8,566 nt of DNA from Acidobacteriota bacterium (GTDB taxonomy: Bacteria > Acidobacteriota > UBA6911 > RPQK01 > JADFOI01): NCBI GenBank assembly GCA_027295745.1, contig JAPUKI010000116.1, positions 1-8,566 on the forward strand, written 5' to 3'. The stretch's first letter is position 1; each line of letters begins with the position of its first letter. Positions 1 to 6,186 of this stretch are shown one piece after another. Below the pieces are notes generated by a model. The model searched no databases and was not told the DNA's origin. It saw only the letters and a list, made by a program, of their open reading frames with translations. The translations under genes were made by a program, and so were the position numbers.

Positions 1-95
1 ACACAACGCCGTCGGTGCGCAACGCACGCCGGATGATTGCGACACTGTAGCAGAAAATTTATGCATCATACGGGCTTAGGTGCAGACGGCGCAAG

Positions 96-120
96 ATGAT
101 CCATGAGAGCTCACCATCAT
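96..120. repeat. Imperfect dyad at the 3' end of the TAXI gene
   Basis: ATGAT (96-100) and ATCAT (116-120) are complementary arms around an inner TGAG-AG-CTCA stem (104-113), separated by unpaired CCA and CC. The dyad overlaps the stop codon of the TAXI gene. In the direction of transcription it is followed by CTTGCGCC rather than a T-run, so it is not a convincing intrinsic terminator. It may be a weak transcript-end structure or chance. Confidence 0.25.
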
Positions 121-1067
121 TCGAGCAGCCCCACCTCCCTAAAGTATCTCTCCGCCCCTGGGTGGTAGGGAACAACTTGCCCAAGCACGGCCATTTCAGG
201 TTGGAACTCCTGAATCGAGGGATGGGCTGAGCGAAACTCATCGACATGCTCCAGGATGGCCCTGGTGATTTGGTAAACCGTCTCCTCAGGGATCTCCTCG
301 CGCACCAGGATGACATTTGCGGTGGCAATGGTGGGCACATCCTGGCTCAGGTGGTAGGACTGCCTGGAGATTACGGTCGATACGAAATAGGGGTATTTTC
401 CCGTTAACCGCTCCCTATACTGCTGGCTTACGGGCAGCAGGCGAAATGGATTGGTGACCCCAAATTCAATCAGCGAAGGAGCTGGTGGCGACTGATACAC
501 TACAGCTGCATCCAGACGACGGTCGCCCAAGGCTTGAAGTGCATCGCGAAAAGGCAGGTAGATCGGGGTGAAAGATTCAAAGGAGATACCCATCTCTTCA
601 TAAATCTCTTGTTGCCTGGGAATAGACCCGTGCCCAGCCGGACCAACGGCGATCCGTTGTCCATGGATATCCTCCACCGATTCCAAGGGGGATGCTTCCA
701 GTACTGCCACTTGAAGGAGGCCCAGCTGGAAGCTGGAAATAAGGGTTCGTAGATTGGCAAAAGACTGGTTGTAGGGGTAGGTACCCTGGTAACCGTTCAG
801 GGCAGTGGCTGCAATACAGAGCCCGATGTCAGCCTGATTCGTGCCCAGCAGCCGAACGTTCTCAACCCCTCCACCTGTAGACTCCACGTTCACCCTGATG
901 CCAGCAACGTGGAGGTTGATAATTCTCCCGATGGCCCCGCCAATGGGATGCCAAGTGCCTTCAGTGGTACCCGCAGCAAGGCTCAGCAGAGTCTCTTTCT
1001 GCTCACAAGCCCCCAAGAACAGAATGGCAAGTGCTGCGACAAGAATTTTTGGAACCAGACTTCTCAT
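117..1067 (-). CDS. TAXI family TRAP transporter solute-binding lipoprotein
   Basis: The product (316 aa) is predicted to capture a small organic solute, perhaps an organic anion, outside the inner membrane and deliver it to a TRAP permease. Residues 1-20 form a lipoprotein signal ending in the lipobox LGAC, with Cys21 as the lipidated residue. The mature protein opens with the TAXI-type segment GTTEGTWHPIGGAIGRI (about 33-49), followed by ESTGGGVENVRLL (62-74) and the 'NQADIGLC' strand. It ends with the family-typical 'PYHPGAERYFRE' (300-311). The length is normal for TAXI proteins. The ATG at 1067 is chosen because it starts directly on the signal peptide, but no good Shine-Dalgarno precedes it. 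A fused DctQM-type permease would normally lie next to it. None is in the window, and only 116 bp remain downstream, so it may lie beyond the edge or the gene may be an orphan. Substrate unknown. The family call is firm. Confidence 0.93.
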   Translation of the reverse strand: MRSLVPKILVAALAILFLGACEQKETLLSLAAGTTEGTWHPIGGAIGRIINLHVAGIRVNVESTGGGVENVRLLGTNQADIGLCIAATALNGYQGTYPYNQSFANLRTLISSFQLGLLQVAVLEASPLESVEDIHGQRIAVGPAGHGSIPRQQEIYEEMGISFESFTPIYLPFRDALQALGDRRLDAAVVYQSPPAPSLIEFGVTNPFRLLPVSQQYRERLTGKYPYFVSTVISRQSYHLSQDVPTIATANVILVREEIPEETVYQITRAILEHVDEFRSAHPSIQEFQPEMAVLGQVVPYHPGAERYFREVGLLE

Positions 1068-1091
1068 AAGATTGGTTATAGCCCACTGCTC

Positions 1092-1097
1092 ATTATA
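1092..1097 (-). promoter_or_regulatory. Candidate -10 box (TATAAT) for the TAXI gene
   Basis: The minus strand reads TATAAT at 1097-1092, a perfect sigma-70 type -10 hexamer. It would place the transcription start near 1085 and leave a leader of under 20 nt before the ATG at 1067. No good TTGACA lies at the usual 16-18 nt spacing: the only perfect minus-strand TTGACA is at 1139-1134, 36 nt away, which is too far. There is no extended TG. The short leader without a Shine-Dalgarno is consistent with a near-leaderless start. A chance match is possible. Confidence 0.35.
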
Positions 1098-1209
1098 GAG
1101 AGAGTCCCATTAATTTTCCTAATCTTTCCACCTTGTCAAATGGCCAGGTTGACGAACCGGATGTCACTCGAAAAGCGCCATCCTCAACATTGCCAGCAGC
1201 CGGGATCGT

Positions 1210-1226
1210 TCATGAGTTGTTCATGA
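1210..1226. promoter_or_regulatory. Candidate operator: TCATGA-N5-TCATGA dyad
   Basis: Two copies of the self-complementary hexamer TCATGA (1210-1215 and 1221-1226) are separated by GTTGT, so the unit is both a direct and an inverted repeat with an 11-bp period, about one helical turn. It sits 55 bp ahead of the aldolase-like start, inside the divergent spacer, where a dimeric regulator could act. No regulator gene is in the window. No convincing plus-strand -35/-10 pair was found nearby. Assignment as an operator is inference. Confidence 0.3.
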
Positions 1227-1265
1227 TAGTCTTCCCCTCAACAACCGTTAACTTGAGTCTCTTAC

Positions 1266-1273
1266 TAAGGAGG
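1266..1273 (+). promoter_or_regulatory. Ribosome binding site of the aldolase-like gene
   Basis: TAAGGAGG is an almost ideal Shine-Dalgarno placed 8 nt before the ATG at 1282. It decides between that start and the in-frame ATG at 1300, which has no such site. Confidence 0.8.
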
Positions 1274-1281
1274 GAAATACC

Positions 1282-2091
1282 ATGGTCGTTGAGAAGAGGA
1301 TGTCATCTGTTTGGGTCACTTCAATTGCTCTCCTTCTCTTGTGTTTAACAGCCCAGTGTGGGCAAGGAGCAGGGGGAGCACAGCTACAAGAACAAGAAGG
1401 CACAACAAGTGAGCTGGAAGAAGAAACCGCATTAAAGGAAAAGCTCATCCTAGGTAACCGGATCCTGGATCTCCAGGAATTGGTCACTCCCTATGGGCAT
1501 ATCAGCGCCAGAATTCCCAATAGTGATCGTATTTTCATCACCACTGCCAAGTCTCCCGGCCTGGTCACCGTCGAGGATATCTTGGTGGTCAATCTGGACG
1601 GCGAGGTTGTAGAAGGGGAAGGAATAACCTATTCAGAGATCCACATGCATACTGGGATTTACAAGGCCAGGGACGATGTCAATGCCATTGCCCATACCCA
1701 TTCAGACTACGCTGTGGCTCTTACCGTCGCCGACATCCCCTTTCAACCTGCCATGAACCAGGCGGTACAATACCTTGGCCCGGCCAAAACCTGGGACAGA
1801 ATCGGGACCATTATTACGAGTGAGCTGGGGGAACAGGTGGCCGAGTTCCTGGGTACCGACAATGCACTGCTGTTAAGGATGCACGGAGCTGTGATCGTTG
1901 GCCCCACCGTTGAACTGACAACCATACGGGCAATCTTCCTGGAGAGGGCCGCTAAGCTTCAACTCCTTGCCACAACTGTTGGAAAGCCGGTCCCCTTCAC
2001 TGCGGAGGAGTCAAGCAGACTTCAGCCGGCCAATCCCTCCAGGCCCTGGCAGTATTACAGCAGCAAGGTTTCACAGGGTCTCGCACAGTAG
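1282..2091 (+). CDS. Exported class II aldolase/adducin family protein
   Basis: The product (269 aa) has the class II aldolase/adducin fold, whose members are Zn-dependent lyases, epimerases or decarboxylases acting on sugar phosphates and related hydroxy-acids. The substrate pocket strand is 'GHISARIP' (72-79). Glu119 in 'YSEIHMH' matches the catalytic acid, and His138 and His140 in 'AHTH' plus His201 in 'RMHGA' match the three metal ligands, so an active metal site is likely. Residues 1-25 (basic start, then the hydrophobic run SIALLLLCLTAQC) form a signal peptide or membrane anchor, followed by a Gln/Glu-rich linker (34-52). Cys26 does not sit in a standard lipobox (TAQC), so signal peptidase I cleavage or an uncleaved anchor is as likely as lipidation. 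Most family members are cytoplasmic and lack this extension. The gene is divergent from the TAXI binding protein and convergent with the serine hydrolase gene, with a 9-bp gap. Exact reaction unknown. Confidence 0.88.
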   Translation: MVVEKRMSSVWVTSIALLLLCLTAQCGQGAGGAQLQEQEGTTSELEEETALKEKLILGNRILDLQELVTPYGHISARIPNSDRIFITTAKSPGLVTVEDILVVNLDGEVVEGEGITYSEIHMHTGIYKARDDVNAIAHTHSDYAVALTVADIPFQPAMNQAVQYLGPAKTWDRIGTIITSELGEQVAEFLGTDNALLLRMHGAVIVGPTVELTTIRAIFLERAAKLQLLATTVGKPVPFTAEESSRLQPANPSRPWQYYSSKVSQGLAQ

Positions 2092-2100
2092 TGTGAACCG

Positions 2101-3192
2101 CTATCGGCCGCGGGTGGTGTCAGGGCGCCGCAATGGCACCGCATCGGTGTCCGCCGCGGGTAGGAGATCGTGCTCCATTAAATCGTAGACGGCCCGCAGG
2201 TGCTCCCCTCGTCCCCGTCCCGGCAACGGTGAGGAGGTTGTGACGACGACCAAGCTGAGATCGGGCACCACGAAGATGAACTGACCTCCGTAGCCCCAGG
2301 CGTAATAGACCCTGTGCCCGGCCAGACTCCGCATCCACCAGCCGTAACCGTACTCGCGCCGGCTCCTGCGGGACTGGGTGCGCGGTACAAGGGACAGCTG
2401 GATCCACCTCTCGGACACAACCTGCTCTTCACCCACTTGACCGTGGCTGAGGTAGAGCTCGCCGATCTCGAGCATGGCTCGCGGCGTCAGGTACATCTCG
2501 TTACCACCGAAGTAGATACCCTGTGGGTCGCGCATCCAGGGGCGGATCGAGATGCCGAGCGGTTCGGCCAGGTAGCGACGAGCGAAGTCGAAGGTGCTCA
2601 TTCCGGTGGCCTTGGTCAGTATCGCCGACAGGAGGTGCGAGCTTCCCGTGCTGTAGATCATGCGACCGCCGGGAACAGCAACCATGGGACGCGTGAGCAC
2701 GTGACGCACCCAGTTGCTGCTCTGCACCCACCTTCCATAGTTCCGGTTGCTGGTGCTCTGGAGCCCCGAACGCATCGTCAACAGGTCTTCGATGGTGATG
2801 GCATTCCTGGCAGGATCATCCGTGCCGCCCAGGTACTCGGGGAAGTATTTTCCGATCGGGTCCCGCACGCTCTCGAGGTACCCTTGATCGAGGGCAATCC
2901 CCACCAGCATCGAGATGACACTCTTGGAGGCCGACTTCAGATTGGCCCAGTCCGAGGATCGTGTGCCGTGGAAGTACCGCTCTTCGACCAGCACTCCGTC
3001 GATCGAGACCAGCAGGCTCCGGAGCCGAGGTAAGTGACTGGCCCGATCCATCGCTCGGGCGTGGAGGGTGGGTTCGAGCGCCGGCGGTCGAGTCTCGGCC
3101 GCCGCCAGCTCCCCTGCCATCAGGGTGCCACATACACACCAGAGCAGGAGCCCAGCCCGGCAGACCCTCCTCACCCACCCGGGTACTCTCAT
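2101..3192 (-). CDS. Exported serine hydrolase, class C beta-lactamase / family VIII esterase fold
   Basis: The product (363 aa from the chosen start) is a secreted serine hydrolase of the beta-lactamase/penicillin-binding fold, probably an esterase or amidase rather than an antibiotic resistance enzyme. Numbered from this start, the nucleophile motif SASK is at 87-90, the second motif YST at 180-182, and WGYGG at 299-303 replaces the KTG of true beta-lactamases, as in family VIII esterases and NylB-like 6-aminohexanoate oligomer hydrolases. Residues 1-32 are a signal peptide (RVCRAG, then a hydrophobic LLLWCVCGTLMAG run, cleavage near LAAAE). The ATG at 3192 is preferred over the in-frame ATG at 3219 because AGGAGG precedes it by 7 nt and it overlaps the upstream stop as ATGA, which implies translational coupling. 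Sampled 60-base rows are about 60-75% GC against 42-50% in neighbouring genes, suggesting recent acquisition or different selection. Natural substrate unknown. Confidence 0.9.
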   Translation of the reverse strand: MRVPGWVRRVCRAGLLLWCVCGTLMAGELAAAETRPPALEPTLHARAMDRASHLPRLRSLLVSIDGVLVEERYFHGTRSSDWANLKSASKSVISMLVGIALDQGYLESVRDPIGKYFPEYLGGTDDPARNAITIEDLLTMRSGLQSTSNRNYGRWVQSSNWVRHVLTRPMVAVPGGRMIYSTGSSHLLSAILTKATGMSTFDFARRYLAEPLGISIRPWMRDPQGIYFGGNEMYLTPRAMLEIGELYLSHGQVGEEQVVSERWIQLSLVPRTQSRRSRREYGYGWWMRSLAGHRVYYAWGYGGQFIFVVPDLSLVVVTTSSPLPGRGRGEHLRAVYDLMEHDLLPAADTDAVPLRRPDTTRGR

Positions 3193-3776
3193 TTCAAGTC
3201 CTCCTCCCTTCCGTTCCATTTCAAGACTGTTGTTACTTTCTTAGCTCCCGGGCCATACTCGATGTCGTGTAAGGAACAAAAGCTCGTTCCCTCCCCATCT
3301 TCGTATAAGACGCGAGCTTCCAAAGAGATATGTTCCTTACGCTCACTGTCCTGAACGATGGCTTCCAGAATACGCACAAAGTCGTGCCGTAGCAATCCTG
3401 CTATCTTTCCATCCTGGTAAACTTCGGCCTGGGCTGACTTGTTCTCCCCCTTGTTGAGTTCAGACATGACAGGGAACCTTGCTGCAAAGTTTTTGTATTG
3501 AATAGTCTGAATCTGCACCTTGAAAGCAGGTCCACCAGAATTTCGCAGGGTCATCGTTTTTTCTCTGGCCCATGCTGCTTCTTCACGAAGATCGATGTCA
3601 TAGGCAATCACGACCTTAGGACTTCCCGCAATCGGCCTGGTATGTATAGGTGGCTCAACTTCCGCCCTTTTCTGGGTCTCCAAACTGGCAGGTGGGTTGA
3701 TCCGCTTCCAAATGAAGTAAATAAAGGAAACAGCAAGCACAGCCAGCAATACGACTAAAAGAGCTTCGTTCAACAT
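3189..3776 (-). CDS. Small single-span membrane protein of unknown function
   Basis: I do not recognise a named family for this 195-aa product. Residues 3-23 (EALLVVLLAVLAVSFIYFIW) form one N-terminal transmembrane helix followed by KR, so the rest probably faces the periplasm or, if inverted, the cytoplasm. After a Pro/charged linker (about 28-53), residues 54-188 alternate short hydrophobic strands and turns (TMTLRNSGGPAFKVQIQTI, LEARVLYEDGEG), resembling an Ig-like or beta-sandwich accessory domain. No catalytic motif is visible. A GTG sits immediately before the ATG at 3776 and could be used instead. GGAGAGGG is present, but 13-16 nt away. The gene follows the ABC permease by 35 bp and overlaps the serine hydrolase start by 4 bases. 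The position suggests a partner of the transporter or the hydrolase, perhaps a tether or scaffold. This is inference. Confidence 0.75.
   Translation of the reverse strand: MLNEALLVVLLAVLAVSFIYFIWKRINPPASLETQKRAEVEPPIHTRPIAGSPKVVIAYDIDLREEAAWAREKTMTLRNSGGPAFKVQIQTIQYKNFAARFPVMSELNKGENKSAQAEVYQDGKIAGLLRHDFVRILEAIVQDSERKEHISLEARVLYEDGEGTSFCSLHDIEYGPGAKKVTTVLKWNGREEDLK
3200..3205 (-). promoter_or_regulatory. Ribosome binding site of the serine hydrolase gene
   Basis: The minus strand reads AGGAGG 7 nt ahead of the ATG at 3192, inside the last codons of the upstream gene. This fixes the start nine codons downstream of the longest possible reading. Confidence 0.8.
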
Positions 3777-3811
3777 CACTCTTCTACTATAACCCTCTCC
3801 AGAGACATCCC

Positions 3812-5125
3812 TTATCTCGGTCCCTCAAGGGCAGGTTCCACCAGCTTGCGGATTCTTGCCCTCAGGAGAAACGTCATGACAGCTGCTTGCCCCAGGCCGG
3901 GCAGCACCGTCAAGAAGAGAGTGGTGTCAGCCTGGGGAACCGGAGCAAAGAAAAAGAAACCGTTCTCGACCTCAAACGAGACCAGCACCAGAGACGGCAG
4001 CGCATAGGCCAGGGTCAGATAGACAACAGCTACAACTTCCGGACGCCGTAATTGCCCCAGTTTGCACCACTGCACGAAAGCCAGGTCACGGGCGGCGAAG
4101 GCTGGAAGGAGAATCAGGAACCAGCTACTGGCGGGTTCTGAAGGAGAACCTAGAAAAAAGGACAGCAGGGCCAGCCCGAAAAGGGCGGCCAGGCCCTTGG
4201 CCCAGGAGGGGCTTTGATTGAGCTTATCGGGGACAGATTGGCAAAGGGACCACCTTCTGAGTTCATGGGGCCCAAAAGGAGATCCCAAGGCGGCACCGTA
4301 AACCGCAATCAGGGGAAGACCGAGAAGCAGTACGTAGTGGCCGCCGTTCCAGGCGGGTTCCTGAATCAAGCCCAGGAGATACAGGTAAGTAAAAAGGAGG
4401 AATGCCGGAAATCGCCAAAAATAATCTGGTTCCTGCAAATCCTCCCCGATCCGCCATTTGGCTCCAGCCAGGAACCAGAGCCCAAACGCTGCTGCACTGG
4501 CAGGAGCAAAGAGCTCAAGGGAAATTTGCCACCCATAAAAGGAAATCATGGGAGAGGTCCCATCAAGCATGGTGAGGTACTGGAACCCAAAAAATCCCAA
4601 GATGGCCCCGCCTGCGGTGGTGGCATGGGTTCTGGAGTCCCGGTCATGGTAGGCAGAGAAGAGCAATCCCAGAGAGAGGACTGCGAACCCAATTCCAAGC
4701 AGCTTGAGATAGGACACCAACAGCTCCCCCCAGGTCACAGCAGCTGAAAGTGCGAGTCCCAAAACCACCCAAGGCACAAGTGAGAGCAAGAGGAAATAGG
4801 GAAAGACCGGTGCCCCAATCAACTTCCCCCAGGTCAGCTCCCAGGAAGAGAGCGGTGTCAGACGCTGGAAGTCCCAAGTTCTTTCCGTGCGTTCCGCCAG
4901 GACACTGGCAGTGGTTCGCACTGTGCCATAAACCAGGAGAAGAACCCCTTGCACCATAAAAAGAACTGTGACCAATGTTTCGCCCAAGTCTTCTGACTGT
5001 GTTGCCATGAGATAAATGGCGAAGGCGATCAGATTGGCGGTGACCAGCCCCGTCACAAGCCTACCTCGCCTGGCTTCACTGCGTAGGTAGCGAATGATCT
5101 CGGGCGATGAAAAGAAGTTACTCAT
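3812..5125 (-). CDS. ABC-2 type transporter permease
   Basis: This 437-aa integral membrane protein is the permease of an ABC-2 type exporter. The N-terminal part has the arrangement usual for these permeases: a cytoplasmic start (1-22), helices near 23-41 and 50-70, then the conserved cytoplasmic 'ERTERTWDFQRLTPLSSWEL' (78-97), which resembles the coupling segment that contacts the ATPase, and 'GKLIGAP' leading into the next helix. About ten to twelve hydrophobic spans follow (for example 108-130, 138-158, 171-185, 203-220, 239-254, 263-280, 311-325, 335-347, 364-384, 401-421). This is longer than the usual six-span ABC-2 subunit, so one polypeptide may hold two half-permeases. The start is supported by AAGGA 9 nt upstream and by an ATGA overlap with the ATPase stop, which implies coupled translation and a 1:1 complex. 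Substrate cannot be read from sequence; lipids, polysaccharides, proteins or drugs are possible. Confidence 0.9.
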   Translation of the reverse strand: MSNFFSSPEIIRYLRSEARRGRLVTGLVTANLIAFAIYLMATQSEDLGETLVTVLFMVQGVLLLVYGTVRTTASVLAERTERTWDFQRLTPLSSWELTWGKLIGAPVFPYFLLLSLVPWVVLGLALSAAVTWGELLVSYLKLLGIGFAVLSLGLLFSAYHDRDSRTHATTAGGAILGFFGFQYLTMLDGTSPMISFYGWQISLELFAPASAAAFGLWFLAGAKWRIGEDLQEPDYFWRFPAFLLFTYLYLLGLIQEPAWNGGHYVLLLGLPLIAVYGAALGSPFGPHELRRWSLCQSVPDKLNQSPSWAKGLAALFGLALLSFFLGSPSEPASSWFLILLPAFAARDLAFVQWCKLGQLRRPEVVAVVYLTLAYALPSLVLVSFEVENGFFFFAPVPQADTTLFLTVLPGLGQAAVMTFLLRARIRKLVEPALEGPR

Positions 5126-6081
5126 TCACCCTCTTCCTTTTTGGTGAGCATCAGATAAGTCTCTTCCAGCGTTCGTCTTTCTTCACCAAAGAACGAGACA
5201 GCTATCCCCGCTCCCACCAACTGCTCCAGAACGTGGGCTAGAGCGGCTTCATCTCCCCGAAAGGGGAAGATATAGTCCTGGCCGTCGCGAGTGTGACCTT
5301 CCACCATCGGTAGAGAACCCAGAACCTGCTCCACCTTCTCTTCATCCCCCAGGGTGCTTAAGCGGATGGTCTTGCCTTTACCCATTTTTTGTCGCACTTC
5401 TTCCGTTCGACCGGAAGCGACGAGGCGTCCCTCTTGTAGGATGGCGACATGGGAACAGTAATCTTCGAGTTCTGAAAGAATATGCGAGGAAACGAGTAAC
5501 GTCTTGCCGTCTCGAGCTAACTCTGAGAACAGCAGCTGTAGATGGTGGCGCGATTCCGGATCCAAGCCCGAGGCCGGCTCATCCAGAAGCAGCAGCGGAG
5601 GATCATGAATGAGAGTCCGTGCAATGCCCAGACGCTGACGCATTCCGCGGGAGAGAGTCTTGACCTCGGCCCCTCGCTTGTCCGATAGCTTCACCAGGTC
5701 CAGGACTTCGTCGACTCTACCCGCTCGCCGGTCGGCTGGTAGTCGGTAGGCTCGGTAGAAGTAGTCCAGGTATTCCCAGACTTTCAGGTCCTCATAAAGA
5801 CCAAAGAAATCGGGTAAGAAACCCAGAAGCTGCTGCACCACACGGGGCTCGCGCCGCACATCCAGTCCACTCACCCAGACAGTGCCGCTGGTTGGGGCCA
5901 GCAGGCCGGAGATCATCTTCAGTAAAGTGGTCTTGCCTGCTCCGTTGGGACCCACCAGTGCAAAGACCGCTCCTTGCTCAACCACGAGGTTCACATCTTT
6001 TACGGCAACGGTCTCTCCAAACTCCCGACGCAGATCTTCGGTTTGGATCACAATCTCCGCTGCCAGCTCTGGTTCAGCCAC
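5122..6081 (-). CDS. ABC transporter ATP-binding protein (ABC-2 / DRA-NOD-type exporter)
   Basis: The product (319 aa from the chosen start) powers the permease encoded next to it. Numbered from this start, Walker A GPNGAGKT is at 44-51, the signature LSRGMRQ at 143-149, Walker B LLLLDEP with Asp167 and catalytic Glu168, the D-loop SGLDP just after, and the switch His200 in SSHI. The Q-loop reads LPDFFGLYEDL with Asp91 where Gln is usual. I believe this variant occurs in a subgroup of ABC-2 ATPases, so it need not be inactivating. Residues about 230-319 are a C-terminal extension typical of drug/lipid-type ATPases. Three non-ATG starts lie close together (TTG 6087, TTG 6084, GTG 6081). GTG 6081 is chosen because AAGGGAAGG ends 6 nt before it, while the TTGs lie too close. 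It is the first gene of the four-gene run, after a 160-bp spacer. The exact start is uncertain by two codons. Confidence 0.92.
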   Translation of the reverse strand: MAEPELAAEIVIQTEDLRREFGETVAVKDVNLVVEQGAVFALVGPNGAGKTTLLKMISGLLAPTSGTVWVSGLDVRREPRVVQQLLGFLPDFFGLYEDLKVWEYLDYFYRAYRLPADRRAGRVDEVLDLVKLSDKRGAEVKTLSRGMRQRLGIARTLIHDPPLLLLDEPASGLDPESRHHLQLLFSELARDGKTLLVSSHILSELEDYCSHVAILQEGRLVASGRTEEVRQKMGKGKTIRLSTLGDEEKVEQVLGSLPMVEGHTRDGQDYIFPFRGDEAALAHVLEQLVGAGIAVSFFGEERRTLEETYLMLTKKEEGE

Positions 6082-6113
6082 CAACAACCTTCCCTTGGGG
6101 CACAGTAAGAAAA

Positions 6114-6126
6114 GGAGACAGTCCCC
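6114..6126. repeat. GGGGAC-type palindrome, copy 1 (REP-like)
   Basis: GGAGACAGTCCCC is a near-perfect palindrome around a central A with one mismatch, set in AAAAGGAGACAGTCCCCTC. It shares the GGGGAC/GTCCCC half-site with the element at 6228-6240. Both lie near the ends of the same spacer. Resemblance to REP-like dispersed palindromes is an inference from form only. Confidence 0.35.
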
Positions 6127-6144
6127 TCTTCCCGCCTCTCTTCA

Positions 6145-6150
6145 ATTGTA
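6145..6150 (-). promoter_or_regulatory. Weak candidate -10 box ahead of the ABC operon
   Basis: The minus strand reads TACAAT (five of six bases of TATAAT) at 6150-6145, 63 bp ahead of the GTG at 6081. No recognisable -35 lies 16-18 nt upstream. It is the best promoter-like hexamer seen in the spacer, but chance is a serious alternative. Confidence 0.2.
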
Positions 6151-6160
6151 CCTCAGAGGG

Positions 6161-6186
6161 GATAGGAAAAGACTTTTGTCCCTATC
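6161..6186. repeat. Hairpin in the spacer before the ABC operon
   Basis: GATAGG (6161-6166) pairs with CCTATC (6181-6186). The interior contains a second complementary pair, AAAAG (6167-6171) and CTTTT (6173-6177), with a GTC bulge on one side. Neither strand has a T-run after the stem, so it is unlikely to be an intrinsic terminator. A leader structure of the ABC mRNA or part of a repeat element is possible. Confidence 0.4.

Noticed and set aside
13..31. CGGTGCG-CAA-CGCAC(G)CCG hairpin near the left edge
   Set aside because: No T-run follows on either strand and it may lie inside a truncated gene, so it is not supported as a terminator.
1..79. Plus-strand frames open from the left edge (stops at 48-50 and 77-79) and a minus-strand frame starting at 69
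   Set aside because: Each gives only 15-25 residues with no recognisable family. Any could be the end or start of a neighbouring gene, but the sequence does not say which.
1134..1139. Perfect minus-strand TTGACA as the -35 of the TAXI promoter
   Set aside because: It is 36 nt from the TATAAT at 1097-1092, twice the workable spacing, and no good -10 lies at 16-18 nt.
909..1348. Two plus-strand open frames crossing the divergent spacer
   Set aside because: They overlap the TAXI coding region or the aldolase start in other frames and have no recognisable domain or supporting ribosome site.
2080..2110. Possible bidirectional terminator between the convergent aldolase and hydrolase genes
   Set aside because: Only a 4-bp CACA/TGTG stem is visible and no T-run on either strand.
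2314..3033. 239-codon open frame on the plus strand
   Set aside because: It lies wholly antisense to the serine hydrolase, whose catalytic motifs are clear. Long antisense frames are expected in GC-rich genes, and the translation shows no domain.
2101..3192. Antibiotic-resistance beta-lactamase
   Set aside because: The third motif is WGYGG rather than KTG, and overall features match family VIII esterase/NylB-like hydrolases.
4214..4747. 177-codon open frame on the plus strand
   Set aside because: Antisense to the ABC permease; hydrophilic and without family features.
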